Positions 19,785 to 27,620 of a stretch of DNA of 64,000 nt are shown in pieces. The stretch spans positions 1-64,000 of the forward strand of contig CAIMWF010000062.1 of assembly GCA_903845055.1 (NCBI GenBank), read 5' to 3'. Position numbers and translations under genes: made by a program. How positions within the stretch are numbered: position 1 is the stretch's first letter; each line of letters opens with the position of its first letter. The DNA comes from an uncultured Bacteroidales bacterium. Its GTDB lineage: Bacteria > Bacteroidota > Bacteroidia > Bacteroidales > FEN-979. The notes under the pieces are model-generated. The model saw only the letters and a program-made list of their open reading frames with translations. It was not told the DNA's origin and did not search any database.

Positions 19785-20150
19785 CTATTCAGTCCAGACA
19801 CTGACATTTACCTCCCAGTTACATTTGACAATGACGCCCCACTTGCCATGATCGATAGGTACATACAGTGCCTCCGATGTGTTCACAATATAGGGTCCTT
19901 TCACAATGTTGCCGTTCTTTTTAACAACCCATACCTTGGCAAATACAGGGGCGGAACCATGGTTTGCTGTAGAAATTTCAACGACCATGTCCCTTTTCTC
20001 CTTCCCGTTGTTCACCCTGATTTCACCAAACAATGCCTGGGAAGAGGTCATGTGGTAGTTGTAGGATGGGATCGGGTTGATGATCTGTGCGGTGACCCTG
20101 CCAGCAAATGTAAAAAAAATAATGGTCGAGAGTAAAATTATTTTTTTCAT
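19785..20150 (-). CDS. Small secreted protein of unknown function
   Basis: 121 aa. Residues 1-22 are a clear signal peptide (MKKIILLSTIIFFTFAGR, cleavage near VTAQ). The mature ~100 residues alternate polar and hydrophobic positions (RDMVVEIST, VFAKVWVVKKNG, KWGVIVKCNWEVNVSVW), suggesting a single small beta-sandwich. One cysteine is present. The start is supported by a good promoter 51-81 bp upstream (20201-20231). It lies between the regulator pair and the 3929-aa giant, all in the same direction, but is separated from both by more than 300 bp and seems transcribed on its own. I do not recognise the family. An extracellular or periplasmic accessory protein is possible but unproven. Confidence 0.8.
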   Translation of the reverse strand: MKKIILLSTIIFFTFAGRVTAQIINPIPSYNYHMTSSQALFGEIRVNNGKEKRDMVVEISTANHGSAPVFAKVWVVKKNGNIVKGPYIVNTSEALYVPIDHGKWGVIVKCNWEVNVSVWTE

Positions 20151-20462
20151 GATTGAGAATGTTAATATTACAGTTTTAGTCGTTGTAAAATTATTTTATA
20201 CAAAGGTATACATACCTATATCTATTTGCAATAGCGGAAAACCATAAAATTATCTTCCGGTAATCCATTATGATTTAATGATCAATTGATTGATATTAAA
20301 ATACTTAAATATTTATAATTAGGTATTTAGCAGAACAAAAAGCACGCCTTTTATTTCAAGTATTGTAAGGTTTTATCAATAATTTGCCTGCCGGATCCAG
20401 ATGGATCACGAAAGTTAAAAGGATAAAAAAGCAGGTGGTGGTAAAAAAATTGGCCGGACGGA
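20151..20462. other. Intergenic region downstream of the response regulator
   Basis: A 312-bp AT-rich gap. It contains the promoter of the small secreted gene (20201-20231) and T-rich runs on the minus strand just after the regulator's stop (about 20430-20450). No strong hairpin terminator and no further gene were seen. Confidence 0.5.
20201..20231 (-). promoter_or_regulatory. Bacteroidota-type promoter with overlapping dyad
   Basis: On the minus strand a TTG (20231-20229) is followed by 20 nt and then TACCTTTG (20208-20201), an exact match to the Bacteroidota -33/-7 consensus (TTG, TAnnTTTG). Transcription would start about 40-45 bp before the ATG at 20150. An inverted repeat AGGTAT-AC-ATACCT (20204-20217) overlaps the -7 box and could be an operator. 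Confidence 0.65.
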
Positions 20463-21092
20463 TCAGATCATCCCCTTTTCAAGTAAAATTTTTACAAGTT
20501 CCGCGTTGTTTTTTGCACCGCAATTTTCACGGATGTGTTTGAGGGTTTTTTCAATGGTTGAAACACTCCTCTTTTTCTTGTCGGCGATCTGCTGCTGCGT
20601 CAGCCCGGTGGATAACAGCAGGACCAGTCCATGCTGGTTGGCAGTGAGATGGAACCTGGTACCCGAGAGTACCGAGGGCAATTGTTTTTCATCCTCGGGA
20701 TCAACGATCCCGGAGAAGACTGTCTGGCCTTTGTAAACCTTCCTGAGGGTGGTCTTGATTTCCGACCGCGTGGCACTTTTCAGCAGGTAAGCCTTCACCC
20801 CTGCTTCAAACATTTTGCGCTGCCAGGCGGAAGAATCTTCCGAAGTAAAAATAACAATCGGCTTGCCCGGGAACTGGTCCCTGAGCTTTTTGACATTCAG
20901 CAGGGGATGGGCATCGGGGAGCCACAGGTCGAGCAGGATGATGTCGAATGTTGCCGGATCTGCATTCTGAACAGCGTCATCAACGGTTGAAGAAGAACTT
21001 GTAAGTTCGATCTCATCCCGCGACGCACGAAAAAGGTTTTTAAGTCCTGTAATAATAACAGGATGATCTTCAATGGATATCAGCCTGATCAT
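20463..21092 (-). CDS. NarL/LuxR-family response regulator
   Basis: 209 aa. Receiver domain at residues 1-120 with acidic pair E8-D9, phospho-acceptor D55 (LLDLWLPD), T83 (IFTSE) and K105 (YLLKS), the complete set for phosphorylation. A helix-turn-helix of LuxR type follows at ~148-205 (LTANQ, GLTQQQIADKK, SVSTIEKTLKHI). It should be a DNA-binding partner of the adjacent kinase: its ATG overlaps the kinase stop by 4 bp, so the two are translationally coupled. The pair lies directly downstream of the chaperone-usher-like locus, which makes that locus a candidate target. The target assignment is positional inference only. Confidence 0.93.
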   Translation of the reverse strand: MIRLISIEDHPVIITGLKNLFRASRDEIELTSSSSTVDDAVQNADPATFDIILLDLWLPDAHPLLNVKKLRDQFPGKPIVIFTSEDSSAWQRKMFEAGVKAYLLKSATRSEIKTTLRKVYKGQTVFSGIVDPEDEKQLPSVLSGTRFHLTANQHGLVLLLSTGLTQQQIADKKKRSVSTIEKTLKHIRENCGAKNNAELVKILLEKGMI

Positions 21093-23041
21093 GTTTGTAC
21101 GTTTTTGTTAGCAACCAGATTTTTGTCCACGGGAAAAACAATTTCCCAGGAGGTTCCTTTTCCGGGCTCCGAAGTAAGTTGTGCCAGCCCGCTGAATAGT
21201 TTCGCCCTTTCAAAAATATTCAAAATTCCCATGCTGTTCTTTTTTGTTTCCTTCGTCCTGAACCCGGGACCATCATCATGATAGAAAAGGGACAGTTTGC
21301 CGACCTCCGACATGATGGTAACCTTCACATGGCTTTCATGGGCGTATTTACCGGCATTGGTAAGGAGTTCCTGGGTGATCCGGTAGATTTGCAGCACGAG
21401 TTCATTGGGGAGGTCGGGCACATCACCCCTGATGTCAAACTTTACCGACATACCTGACAGTTTCGTATAATCCTCGCAAAGTCCCTGGATCAGTTCGCTG
21501 AAGGTAAAATGTTCGATCATGGCCCGGTTCATCCGGTGGGATATCCTGCGGATGCTGGCCCCCAGGTCGCGAATCCTGGTTTTCAGTTGTTCCTTGATCT
21601 CGGAATCCGGGAACTCGATGTCCTCGATGGTTCCCGAAATACCCATGACAAGCTGCCCGGTAAGGTCGTGTAACTCTCGTGCGGTCCTCCCCTTTTCAGC
21701 CTCCTCCATCTCGATGATCCGCCGTGCCGACCCGATCTGTTCCTTGTGAAATTTCACACGGTTACGCTGCTGCATCATGACGGTGATAAAAACAGATACA
21801 ATGATAAGGATCAAGGCAATGGCCAGCCATAATTCGACCCGTTGCAGCCTGTTACGTTGAATCAGAAGCTCCTGAGCCTCGTTCTGAATGATCAGTTCTT
21901 TATTTTTAAGGTCAAGCAGCGCGGCAAGAAGTCTTAATTGTTCAGAGGCTTTCTCCTTATGATCTGTGATCCGCTCCCTGAGTGCATTTTTCTGCATCAC
22001 AAGTGCCTTCTTATAATCATTCTGTACAACAGCTACATCTGCGTATGTATCGTAAAGCGAGGAAAGCCAGTCATGGTCCTTCTCCTCCAGGGCCACCGGT
22101 ATCGCGTGATCTTTCAGGCATGCTTCGGCCAGGTAGATGTCCTTTTTGTCCAGGTAACTGTATGCCATGTTATTGTAGGCACCAAACTGGATCATGGGCA
22201 GGTGGGCGTTCACAGCGATCTTAAGCGCCGATTTGTAATAAAACAATGCAGAATCGGGGTTGGGAAAACGGTTCCCCATGTTTATCAGGATATAGGCCAT
22301 CTCCTCCTCGGTACCCTTAACTTTGCCAAGCAATCCAATGGCTTCTCGCTGCTGGGAGATGGATTTCTTAATGTCCTTTTCAAATTCAAACTTCGCGAGG
22401 TTGCCCATAGCGACGCCCATTTGTTCATACAACTTGTGCTTCTGGGCCACATCCAGCGCAGATTCATACATCTTCTTTGCACTTTCGTAATCATGGACAA
22501 GAAAATCGATATTTCCAAGTGCAAGATAGCCTCTGGAAATACTTGCCTGATCATGGAGTGATTGGGCAAGCAGAATGGTGGAATCAAGGAGTTTAATAGA
22601 TTCTTTATAATTATATGCGGCACTGTATAATAGAGCTATGTTATACATTGCCAATATTTTCAATTTAGGCAGGTTGAGTGCATTGGCAAGTTTAAGGGCT
22701 GCAGAACAATAAAAATAGCTGGAATCTTTTTCACGGTATGAATAAGCAATGCCCATCAACTTATAGGCTTCTCCCAGTGTGGTGTCAGATTTAAGGTTTT
22801 TGGCAATGGCCAAAGCTCTTTTTGCATAAAGGATTGATTGAGTGTTATTGCTTATTTTATTGATGTTCACCAATGAATCAAGCATTACCATTGAATCCGA
22901 ACCTTGAATCCTGTCATGATTGCCAGCCTGTGTGCTGGCAGCAATGCTAACTGGCAGCAATGCTAAAATATTAATGATAAAAAGTAACCTAATGAACGAT
23001 TTGCATCGTTCCAAATTTTCATTTTCCTTCCTGGTTTTCAA
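21089..23041 (-). CDS. TPR-containing sensor histidine kinase (HisKA_3 type)
   Basis: 650 aa from a TTG at 23041; a TTG at 23014, preceded by an AGGAAGG sequence, would give a neater signal peptide and is a credible alternative. After the signal (RLLFIINILALLP) the periplasmic half (about 50-390) is built of TPR-like helical pairs. One transmembrane helix lies at about 398-420 (LWLAIALILIIVSVFI). The cytoplasmic part has the HisKA_3 phospho-acceptor in RELHDLTGQL (His about 458) and a HATPase domain with N-box QELLTNAGKYA (~557) and DDGPGF (~590). It is the NarL/UhpB type of kinase and overlaps its regulator by 4 bp. TPR sensor regions usually bind peptides or partner proteins, so an envelope signal is plausible. 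The stimulus is unknown. Confidence 0.92.
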   Translation of the reverse strand: MKTRKENENLERCKSFIRLLFIINILALLPVSIAASTQAGNHDRIQGSDSMVMLDSLVNINKISNNTQSILYAKRALAIAKNLKSDTTLGEAYKLMGIAYSYREKDSSYFYCSAALKLANALNLPKLKILAMYNIALLYSAAYNYKESIKLLDSTILLAQSLHDQASISRGYLALGNIDFLVHDYESAKKMYESALDVAQKHKLYEQMGVAMGNLAKFEFEKDIKKSISQQREAIGLLGKVKGTEEEMAYILINMGNRFPNPDSALFYYKSALKIAVNAHLPMIQFGAYNNMAYSYLDKKDIYLAEACLKDHAIPVALEEKDHDWLSSLYDTYADVAVVQNDYKKALVMQKNALRERITDHKEKASEQLRLLAALLDLKNKELIIQNEAQELLIQRNRLQRVELWLAIALILIIVSVFITVMMQQRNRVKFHKEQIGSARRIIEMEEAEKGRTARELHDLTGQLVMGISGTIEDIEFPDSEIKEQLKTRIRDLGASIRRISHRMNRAMIEHFTFSELIQGLCEDYTKLSGMSVKFDIRGDVPDLPNELVLQIYRITQELLTNAGKYAHESHVKVTIMSEVGKLSLFYHDDGPGFRTKETKKNSMGILNIFERAKLFSGLAQLTSEPGKGTSWEIVFPVDKNLVANKNVQT

Positions 23042-23402
23042 AAAATTTAGGTTTATCAGGTGTTAATAATTATCAAAATTAGACATTTTTTTTCTTCAAG
23101 TGAACAAAATTATCCTCTCCGCCATTTTTTGATTCAGACCACCCCATTCTGTGAAAGGACAATATTAAGTTAATTTTAGTTTTATTGCCGTCATCCGCAA
23201 AAACAACGCCGAAGGATATGCCCCGGAGATAACATCACCCGCAATTCCGGGGAGATCCACAAATGACCGTAATGGTCATAAAGTAAAATTACGAATAAAT
23301 ATCCGAGGTTTCAGATTTTATCAAAATAAAAGAAAAATAAATGCATTTTACCCGGATATGAGCTCCCGGAGCGCGGTTGTAGTCAGAGAATGTCAAACTC
23401 CA
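23042..23402. other. Intergenic region between the usher-like gene and the kinase
   Basis: 361 bp. TAATTTTG boxes on the minus strand at 23112-23105 and 23081-23074 match the -7 consensus. The second has a TTTG 23 nt upstream (slightly long spacing) and is a possible kinase promoter. A hairpin with CCCCGGA (23221-23227) and TCCGGGG (23246-23252) could end usher transcription but lacks a clear T-run. No gene was seen. Confidence 0.4.
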
Positions 23403-26400
23403 TTACATGACTGGCTGGATAAACGCGTCGGTGAATCCCTGCCCGGCAATGGCCGGCAGGGCTCTTTCAGCTTCAGCGGGGTTTCCGAATCCCGTGACCC
23501 TCACCTTATACAACCCATCTTCGAGGACAATCAGGGTTGTATGTTTCTGCTTCAGGGTGAGCAATTGCTGTGCCTTCAATGCATTTGACCGGATGCGGTA
23601 TGCACCGGCCTGGATATAAATGCACGAATTACTTGTAAACAAGGTTTCCGGATAACCCAGCCGTTTCAGCTCCGGCAACATTTTCCGGGCTTCATCCATG
23701 TTTGCAAAGCCCCGAACCCTGACTTTACTGTAACCCTCCTCAACCACGATGCTCACCTCATGGTCCAGGCTGCCGGCAAGTCGTGCATGGGTCCTTAGGG
23801 CATTCTTTTCGCGGTAGAAAGCCCCGACCTGTATGGCAACCCCGCAACTGTCTTTCACCGCCGCGGCAACCGGTTCCCGGTTCCCTGCATGTTTTCCGGG
23901 TTCCTCTCTTTCGGCATTGGTTAGGGTCGCATTGTTTGCCCGGATGGCTTTGGATCCAATGTTTCCGGCGACATCCTGCCGGTGGCTGGTAACCTCAATA
24001 TGGGGATGCGGCTGACTGCCAGGCAGCGCAGTCTTTAGTGGCGTGACCGCTGGCTGCCGGGTTTCCGCGATCAGCGGCTGTTGCCGCGTTGAATCTGCGC
24101 CGTGAAATTCCGGGGCGATTGCAACAACAGGCGCCGGCACCTTTGAAGCCGCTGCAGGCAATGACTGGATTCCGGTGAAGGATGGCGGGGGCTGAACCGA
24201 AACAGCCATGGGTTTTCCGGGAATTGAAATCATTCCGGGCAGCCGGGGAATGGGCACAATCTCTTCACGGCGACGGGAAGATGCGGCCGTCCCAGGAAAG
24301 ATGCCTGCGATTCCCGCAACAGGTTGCAGGGTGACTGCAGGCTTCTCTTCCAGGGCGATGGCGACCGTGTCTTTTTTAACATCGGGTCCGGGTTGCCCCT
24401 TTGAAGGCGGGGGAATTCCATGTATTCCTTTGGCCAGTTCCTCTGCCGAGGTTGTATCGGGATGGTTGGGACTGAGCACAAAATCAAGTCCCACCGCCTG
24501 GTCGCCATCCCTCGTACAGTTGATTTTAAACGGCAATATGCCGGGCGATGCGGCCATGTCCAGTTTTTTCAATTGCCCCGCATCAATTTTTGCAAAATAG
24601 GCACCAGGCGCAAGCCCGAGGAAACTGAAGTAACCATCGGCTTCCGAAAGGGTCCGCCCTGCCAGTGTGGAATCGGGGCGAAAAAAGGACACAATGATCC
24701 TGCCCTGGCCGAGCAATCCCTGGTTGGTCTGGATGTAAGCCATTCCTGTTGCCTCACCCAGCACCGATACCGGGACTTCCACCAGTTTGAACATGTTTGG
24801 ATCCACGGCCACGCTGATCACCGGTTTCCTGATTTGCCATGCAACATTGTCGAAACTGGAACGGTCAATCTCGATAAAGTAACTGGTGAAGGGTTCAAGG
24901 TCGAGAATGCGCACAGTACTGTCGCGTTTATTCTGTACAACCCTTCCCCCGGTCATATGCAGGGTAAGGCCGGTCACTTTCGGTTCCCCCTTATCGTGTT
25001 TCCCGTTATCGTTGAGATCGAGGAAAGGAAGTATCACGATGCCACCCTTACCGACACTGGTGAGGTTATTGGCGCCTACCCAGTTTGTTTTCCCGTCGAA
25101 CATAAGGCTGCCCCTGGCCGTTTGTATGAATGATGAATTTTTATTCCCGAAAATGGCGCTTGCACCTGTCTGTGCATAGGGGAAATCGTATCGTAAACCA
25201 ACCTGGACATTCCGGATTCCGGCAGCAAAATTCTGTTCCAGGGTAAGTTTGACGACCCCGTGCGTAAAGATTTGTTTCTCAGCATCAATCTTGATTGAAA
25301 CAAAACGTGAGCTGTTATATTCAAACTGGGTTTGCGGTACCATGATGATCCTGCCGGGAATCCTGAAACTCAGTGAAAAGGTACTGTACACATAGGGATT
25401 TGCAGGATAATTGAACAGGGCATAGGTAGTGATGTTGGTACTGATACCGTAGACCGTGCCTGAGAAAAGCAGTTCCGTCGTAAAATTCTTTGAGTGCATC
25501 AGGTACATCTGGTCGAAGGTGAGACGCATAAAGGAGGCGAAATGCCGGCTGCGCACCGGCAGGGAAAATACGGCCCGCCTGTCCTCGTAAAAACTCGAAA
25601 CAACGGCCTGCTGCCCAAGGTGATATCGTGTATAATTTAATTCTACATGCAGGTCGAGGGGGAGGATGCAGCTTACAACACCTTTTCCCCTCACACCATA
25701 GCTGTATTCGCCCGAGACCAATAAACTTGAACCAACCCGCAGCGAAAAATTGGTGAATGGCATCAGCTTCCTGCCCAGGATAGAAGAAAGATATTCGGTC
25801 CCTATCCCTACCGTCATCCGGTTGGTCAGCCCGTAATTCACATTTGCCCGCGAGAAGATACTGTTCCTGAAATCCTCGACCATGGCTGCGGTAACAGTAT
25901 ATTCCAGTTTCCGGTATGGCAGGAAATTGAATGGAATACTGATGTTTTGCTGCCGTGTATGTTCCTCTCCCCATGGCCCGTAAAACCGCAGCATCACCGC
26001 CGTATTACCATAGACCAGTGGCACTTCAAAAGTAAAGAAACCGGAAGCGTCGGCCTTCCTGTAATCAACAAGGACATTGTTCACATACAGTTCCACAACC
26101 CAGCCCGGTTCCGTATAATCGCTGAGGGTGTAAGTGCCGAAAGTTCGCCGGTACGTAGTAGGTGTATTGGTAAACTGCACCCCGACAATGGGAGCAAAGA
26201 TCGAAGAAATGGCCTGCCCGGATACCTTGCCGACGAACACCTGTCTCAAATAAGGAGACTCGTTGTTCGCATAGTGCCATAAATAAGTTTGCTGTTTTTC
26301 AGTAAATGGCCTGTTTGTGGTATAATTCAGGGTAACATTGGCCTCACCGCCGGCGATGATCGAACCCATGGCAACAATCAGTCCGAGATCATTCTTACCA

Positions 26401-27062
26401 GGTATCTGCTGGGTTGAAATCAACGACCAGTCTGCATTTCCAAAATGGAAGAGGGGATATTTGCGATCAATGACCGTATCGGCAATCACCCCCTCCTTTA
26501 AGCGGTTAAGATTGCTTCGCATGAGTTCCATCCTCATCTCCCGGATGATCGGTAGTTCAATGTTAGATGTGAGGACCGCCGACAGCGAAGAAAAATCAAA
26601 GTCACACTTAAGGCCGAACACCTGCCCGAAATAATCCGAGCGCAGGTAAAGGTTCGTTTCAGTCCGTATAAGGTCTCCCTGGTGCAGGTCAAAGATTTTT
26701 CCCTGGTATTCGATGCGATTCAGGGCACGGTCTATGACATAGGTCGCCTGCTTTTCAATAAAAAACCCGGTAACCGAATCATAACCGGGTGATGGGGAGT
26801 TTTGAATTTTCAAAAAGGTAAACAGGCCGTTGACCGGGAGGTAGAGCGCCTGGTTTCGGATGAAAACAGGCACATCAACCACCCCGATCTGGGAAATATT
26901 CAGTGAGATCATGATCGGCTCGTATTCGGATATTTCCTGAGCCGGGCACCTCTCTGAAAAAATGGCGGGCACACTAAAAAGCATTATCAGCCTCAGCCAG
27001 CGAAGAAATTCAAGCCTGTAACAGGTTACTACATACGTGGGGTTTAAGTCTTTGCAAGTCAA
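23403..27062 (-). CDS. Usher-like outer-membrane protein with two C-terminal SPOR domains
   Basis: 1219 aa from a TTG at 27062. The next in-frame ATG (26984) would destroy the signal peptide, so TTG is preferred. Regions: signal peptide to ~42; N-terminal periplasmic domain ~45-190; a long beta-strand-rich region ~200-680 resembling an outer-membrane barrel; the stretch ~280-390 (LRQVFVGKVSGQ, ELYVNNVLVDYRKADASGFF, IPFNFLPYRKLEYTV) resembles the plug and post-plug signature of FimD/PapC ushers. Further regions are a LDLNDNGKHDKGEP domain (~684), an Ig-like carboxypeptidase-regulatory domain (~770-820), a Pro-rich linker (~860-1060) and two SPOR domains (~1070-1140 and ~1145-1219, each with QxGA[FY] and KVRVxGF). 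SPOR domains bind denuded peptidoglycan glycans. Genes for a chaperone and subunits lie in the same run, 33 bp from the preceding gene. Usher homology rests on motif and context; SPOR is clear. Confidence 0.7.
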   Translation of the reverse strand: MTCKDLNPTYVVTCYRLEFLRWLRLIMLFSVPAIFSERCPAQEISEYEPIMISLNISQIGVVDVPVFIRNQALYLPVNGLFTFLKIQNSPSPGYDSVTGFFIEKQATYVIDRALNRIEYQGKIFDLHQGDLIRTETNLYLRSDYFGQVFGLKCDFDFSSLSAVLTSNIELPIIREMRMELMRSNLNRLKEGVIADTVIDRKYPLFHFGNADWSLISTQQIPGKNDLGLIVAMGSIIAGGEANVTLNYTTNRPFTEKQQTYLWHYANNESPYLRQVFVGKVSGQAISSIFAPIVGVQFTNTPTTYRRTFGTYTLSDYTEPGWVVELYVNNVLVDYRKADASGFFTFEVPLVYGNTAVMLRFYGPWGEEHTRQQNISIPFNFLPYRKLEYTVTAAMVEDFRNSIFSRANVNYGLTNRMTVGIGTEYLSSILGRKLMPFTNFSLRVGSSLLVSGEYSYGVRGKGVVSCILPLDLHVELNYTRYHLGQQAVVSSFYEDRRAVFSLPVRSRHFASFMRLTFDQMYLMHSKNFTTELLFSGTVYGISTNITTYALFNYPANPYVYSTFSLSFRIPGRIIMVPQTQFEYNSSRFVSIKIDAEKQIFTHGVVKLTLEQNFAAGIRNVQVGLRYDFPYAQTGASAIFGNKNSSFIQTARGSLMFDGKTNWVGANNLTSVGKGGIVILPFLDLNDNGKHDKGEPKVTGLTLHMTGGRVVQNKRDSTVRILDLEPFTSYFIEIDRSSFDNVAWQIRKPVISVAVDPNMFKLVEVPVSVLGEATGMAYIQTNQGLLGQGRIIVSFFRPDSTLAGRTLSEADGYFSFLGLAPGAYFAKIDAGQLKKLDMAASPGILPFKINCTRDGDQAVGLDFVLSPNHPDTTSAEELAKGIHGIPPPSKGQPGPDVKKDTVAIALEEKPAVTLQPVAGIAGIFPGTAASSRRREEIVPIPRLPGMISIPGKPMAVSVQPPPSFTGIQSLPAAASKVPAPVVAIAPEFHGADSTRQQPLIAETRQPAVTPLKTALPGSQPHPHIEVTSHRQDVAGNIGSKAIRANNATLTNAEREEPGKHAGNREPVAAAVKDSCGVAIQVGAFYREKNALRTHARLAGSLDHEVSIVVEEGYSKVRVRGFANMDEARKMLPELKRLGYPETLFTSNSCIYIQAGAYRIRSNALKAQQLLTLKQKHTTLIVLEDGLYKVRVTGFGNPAEAERALPAIAGQGFTDAFIQPVM

Positions 27063-27095
27063 GTGAACTTCACCAGGTTAGATTTTGGAATTTTG

Positions 27096-27620
27096 TTATT
27101 CCTGTATAAACATCAATGAGAATGTACCGGCATAATAGCCGGGAGGGTTTGCCTGCAGGCTTCCTACCAGCAAAGTCCCGCCAACCCGAATCTGCATGAT
27201 CCCCGGGTAGGCTGCATTCAGGATAATGGGGTCCCCTGGGTAAGCATCGCCAAGATGAAGGGTCATGGAACCCCCGTTGCTGCCGGTCAAAGTGGCGTCA
27301 GGACCGTTCAGCAGGTGAACGATGGTCCCGGGGTTGCCCTGCAGTCCGAATATGGCAGGAAAATACTGAAAGCCCATGTTTACGAGGATGACCCCACCGG
27401 TTTCATAACGCATTCCGCTGGCATTGACCGTTACCGTCCCGCCTGAGAGACTGAGCGAAAAGGCTCCGAAACTGAGGTTCTGGATAAAACTGACGGCAAC
27501 CGGCCGTGGCGGCATCTCCTGCGCACAAGTACGGAAACCTCCATATAACATGAAAAAACTGATAAAAATTGTCAGGATTCTTTTTCGAATGATATATTGT
27601 TCGTTGATTTTCATCACCAT
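27096..27620 (-). CDS. DUF4402-like fibre subunit, possible tip or terminal subunit
   Basis: 174 aa from ATG 27620, or 172 aa from ATG 27614. Signal peptide through about residue 34 (ILTIFISFFMLYGGFRTCAQ). The mature part has the DUF4402 pattern: LSFGAFSLS, GTVTVNASGMRYETGGVILV, and a final strand AGTFSLMFIQE. It lacks the penultimate Tyr seen in the two other subunits and has a short Pro-rich N-terminus rather than a long alternating strand. That would fit a subunit at one end of a fibre (inference). The start codon overlaps the stop of the 2748-aa giant, so translation is coupled to it, and the usher-like gene follows after 33 bp. Confidence 0.72.
   Translation of the reverse strand: MVMKINEQYIIRKRILTIFISFFMLYGGFRTCAQEMPPRPVAVSFIQNLSFGAFSLSLSGGTVTVNASGMRYETGGVILVNMGFQYFPAIFGLQGNPGTIVHLLNGPDATLTGSNGGSMTLHLGDAYPGDPIILNAAYPGIMQIRVGGTLLVGSLQANPPGYYAGTFSLMFIQE

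Noticed and set aside
19397-19807. 136-aa minus-strand frame in the gap upstream of the giant
   Set aside because: No signal peptide, motif or promoter, unusual composition, and it overlaps the end of the small secreted gene.
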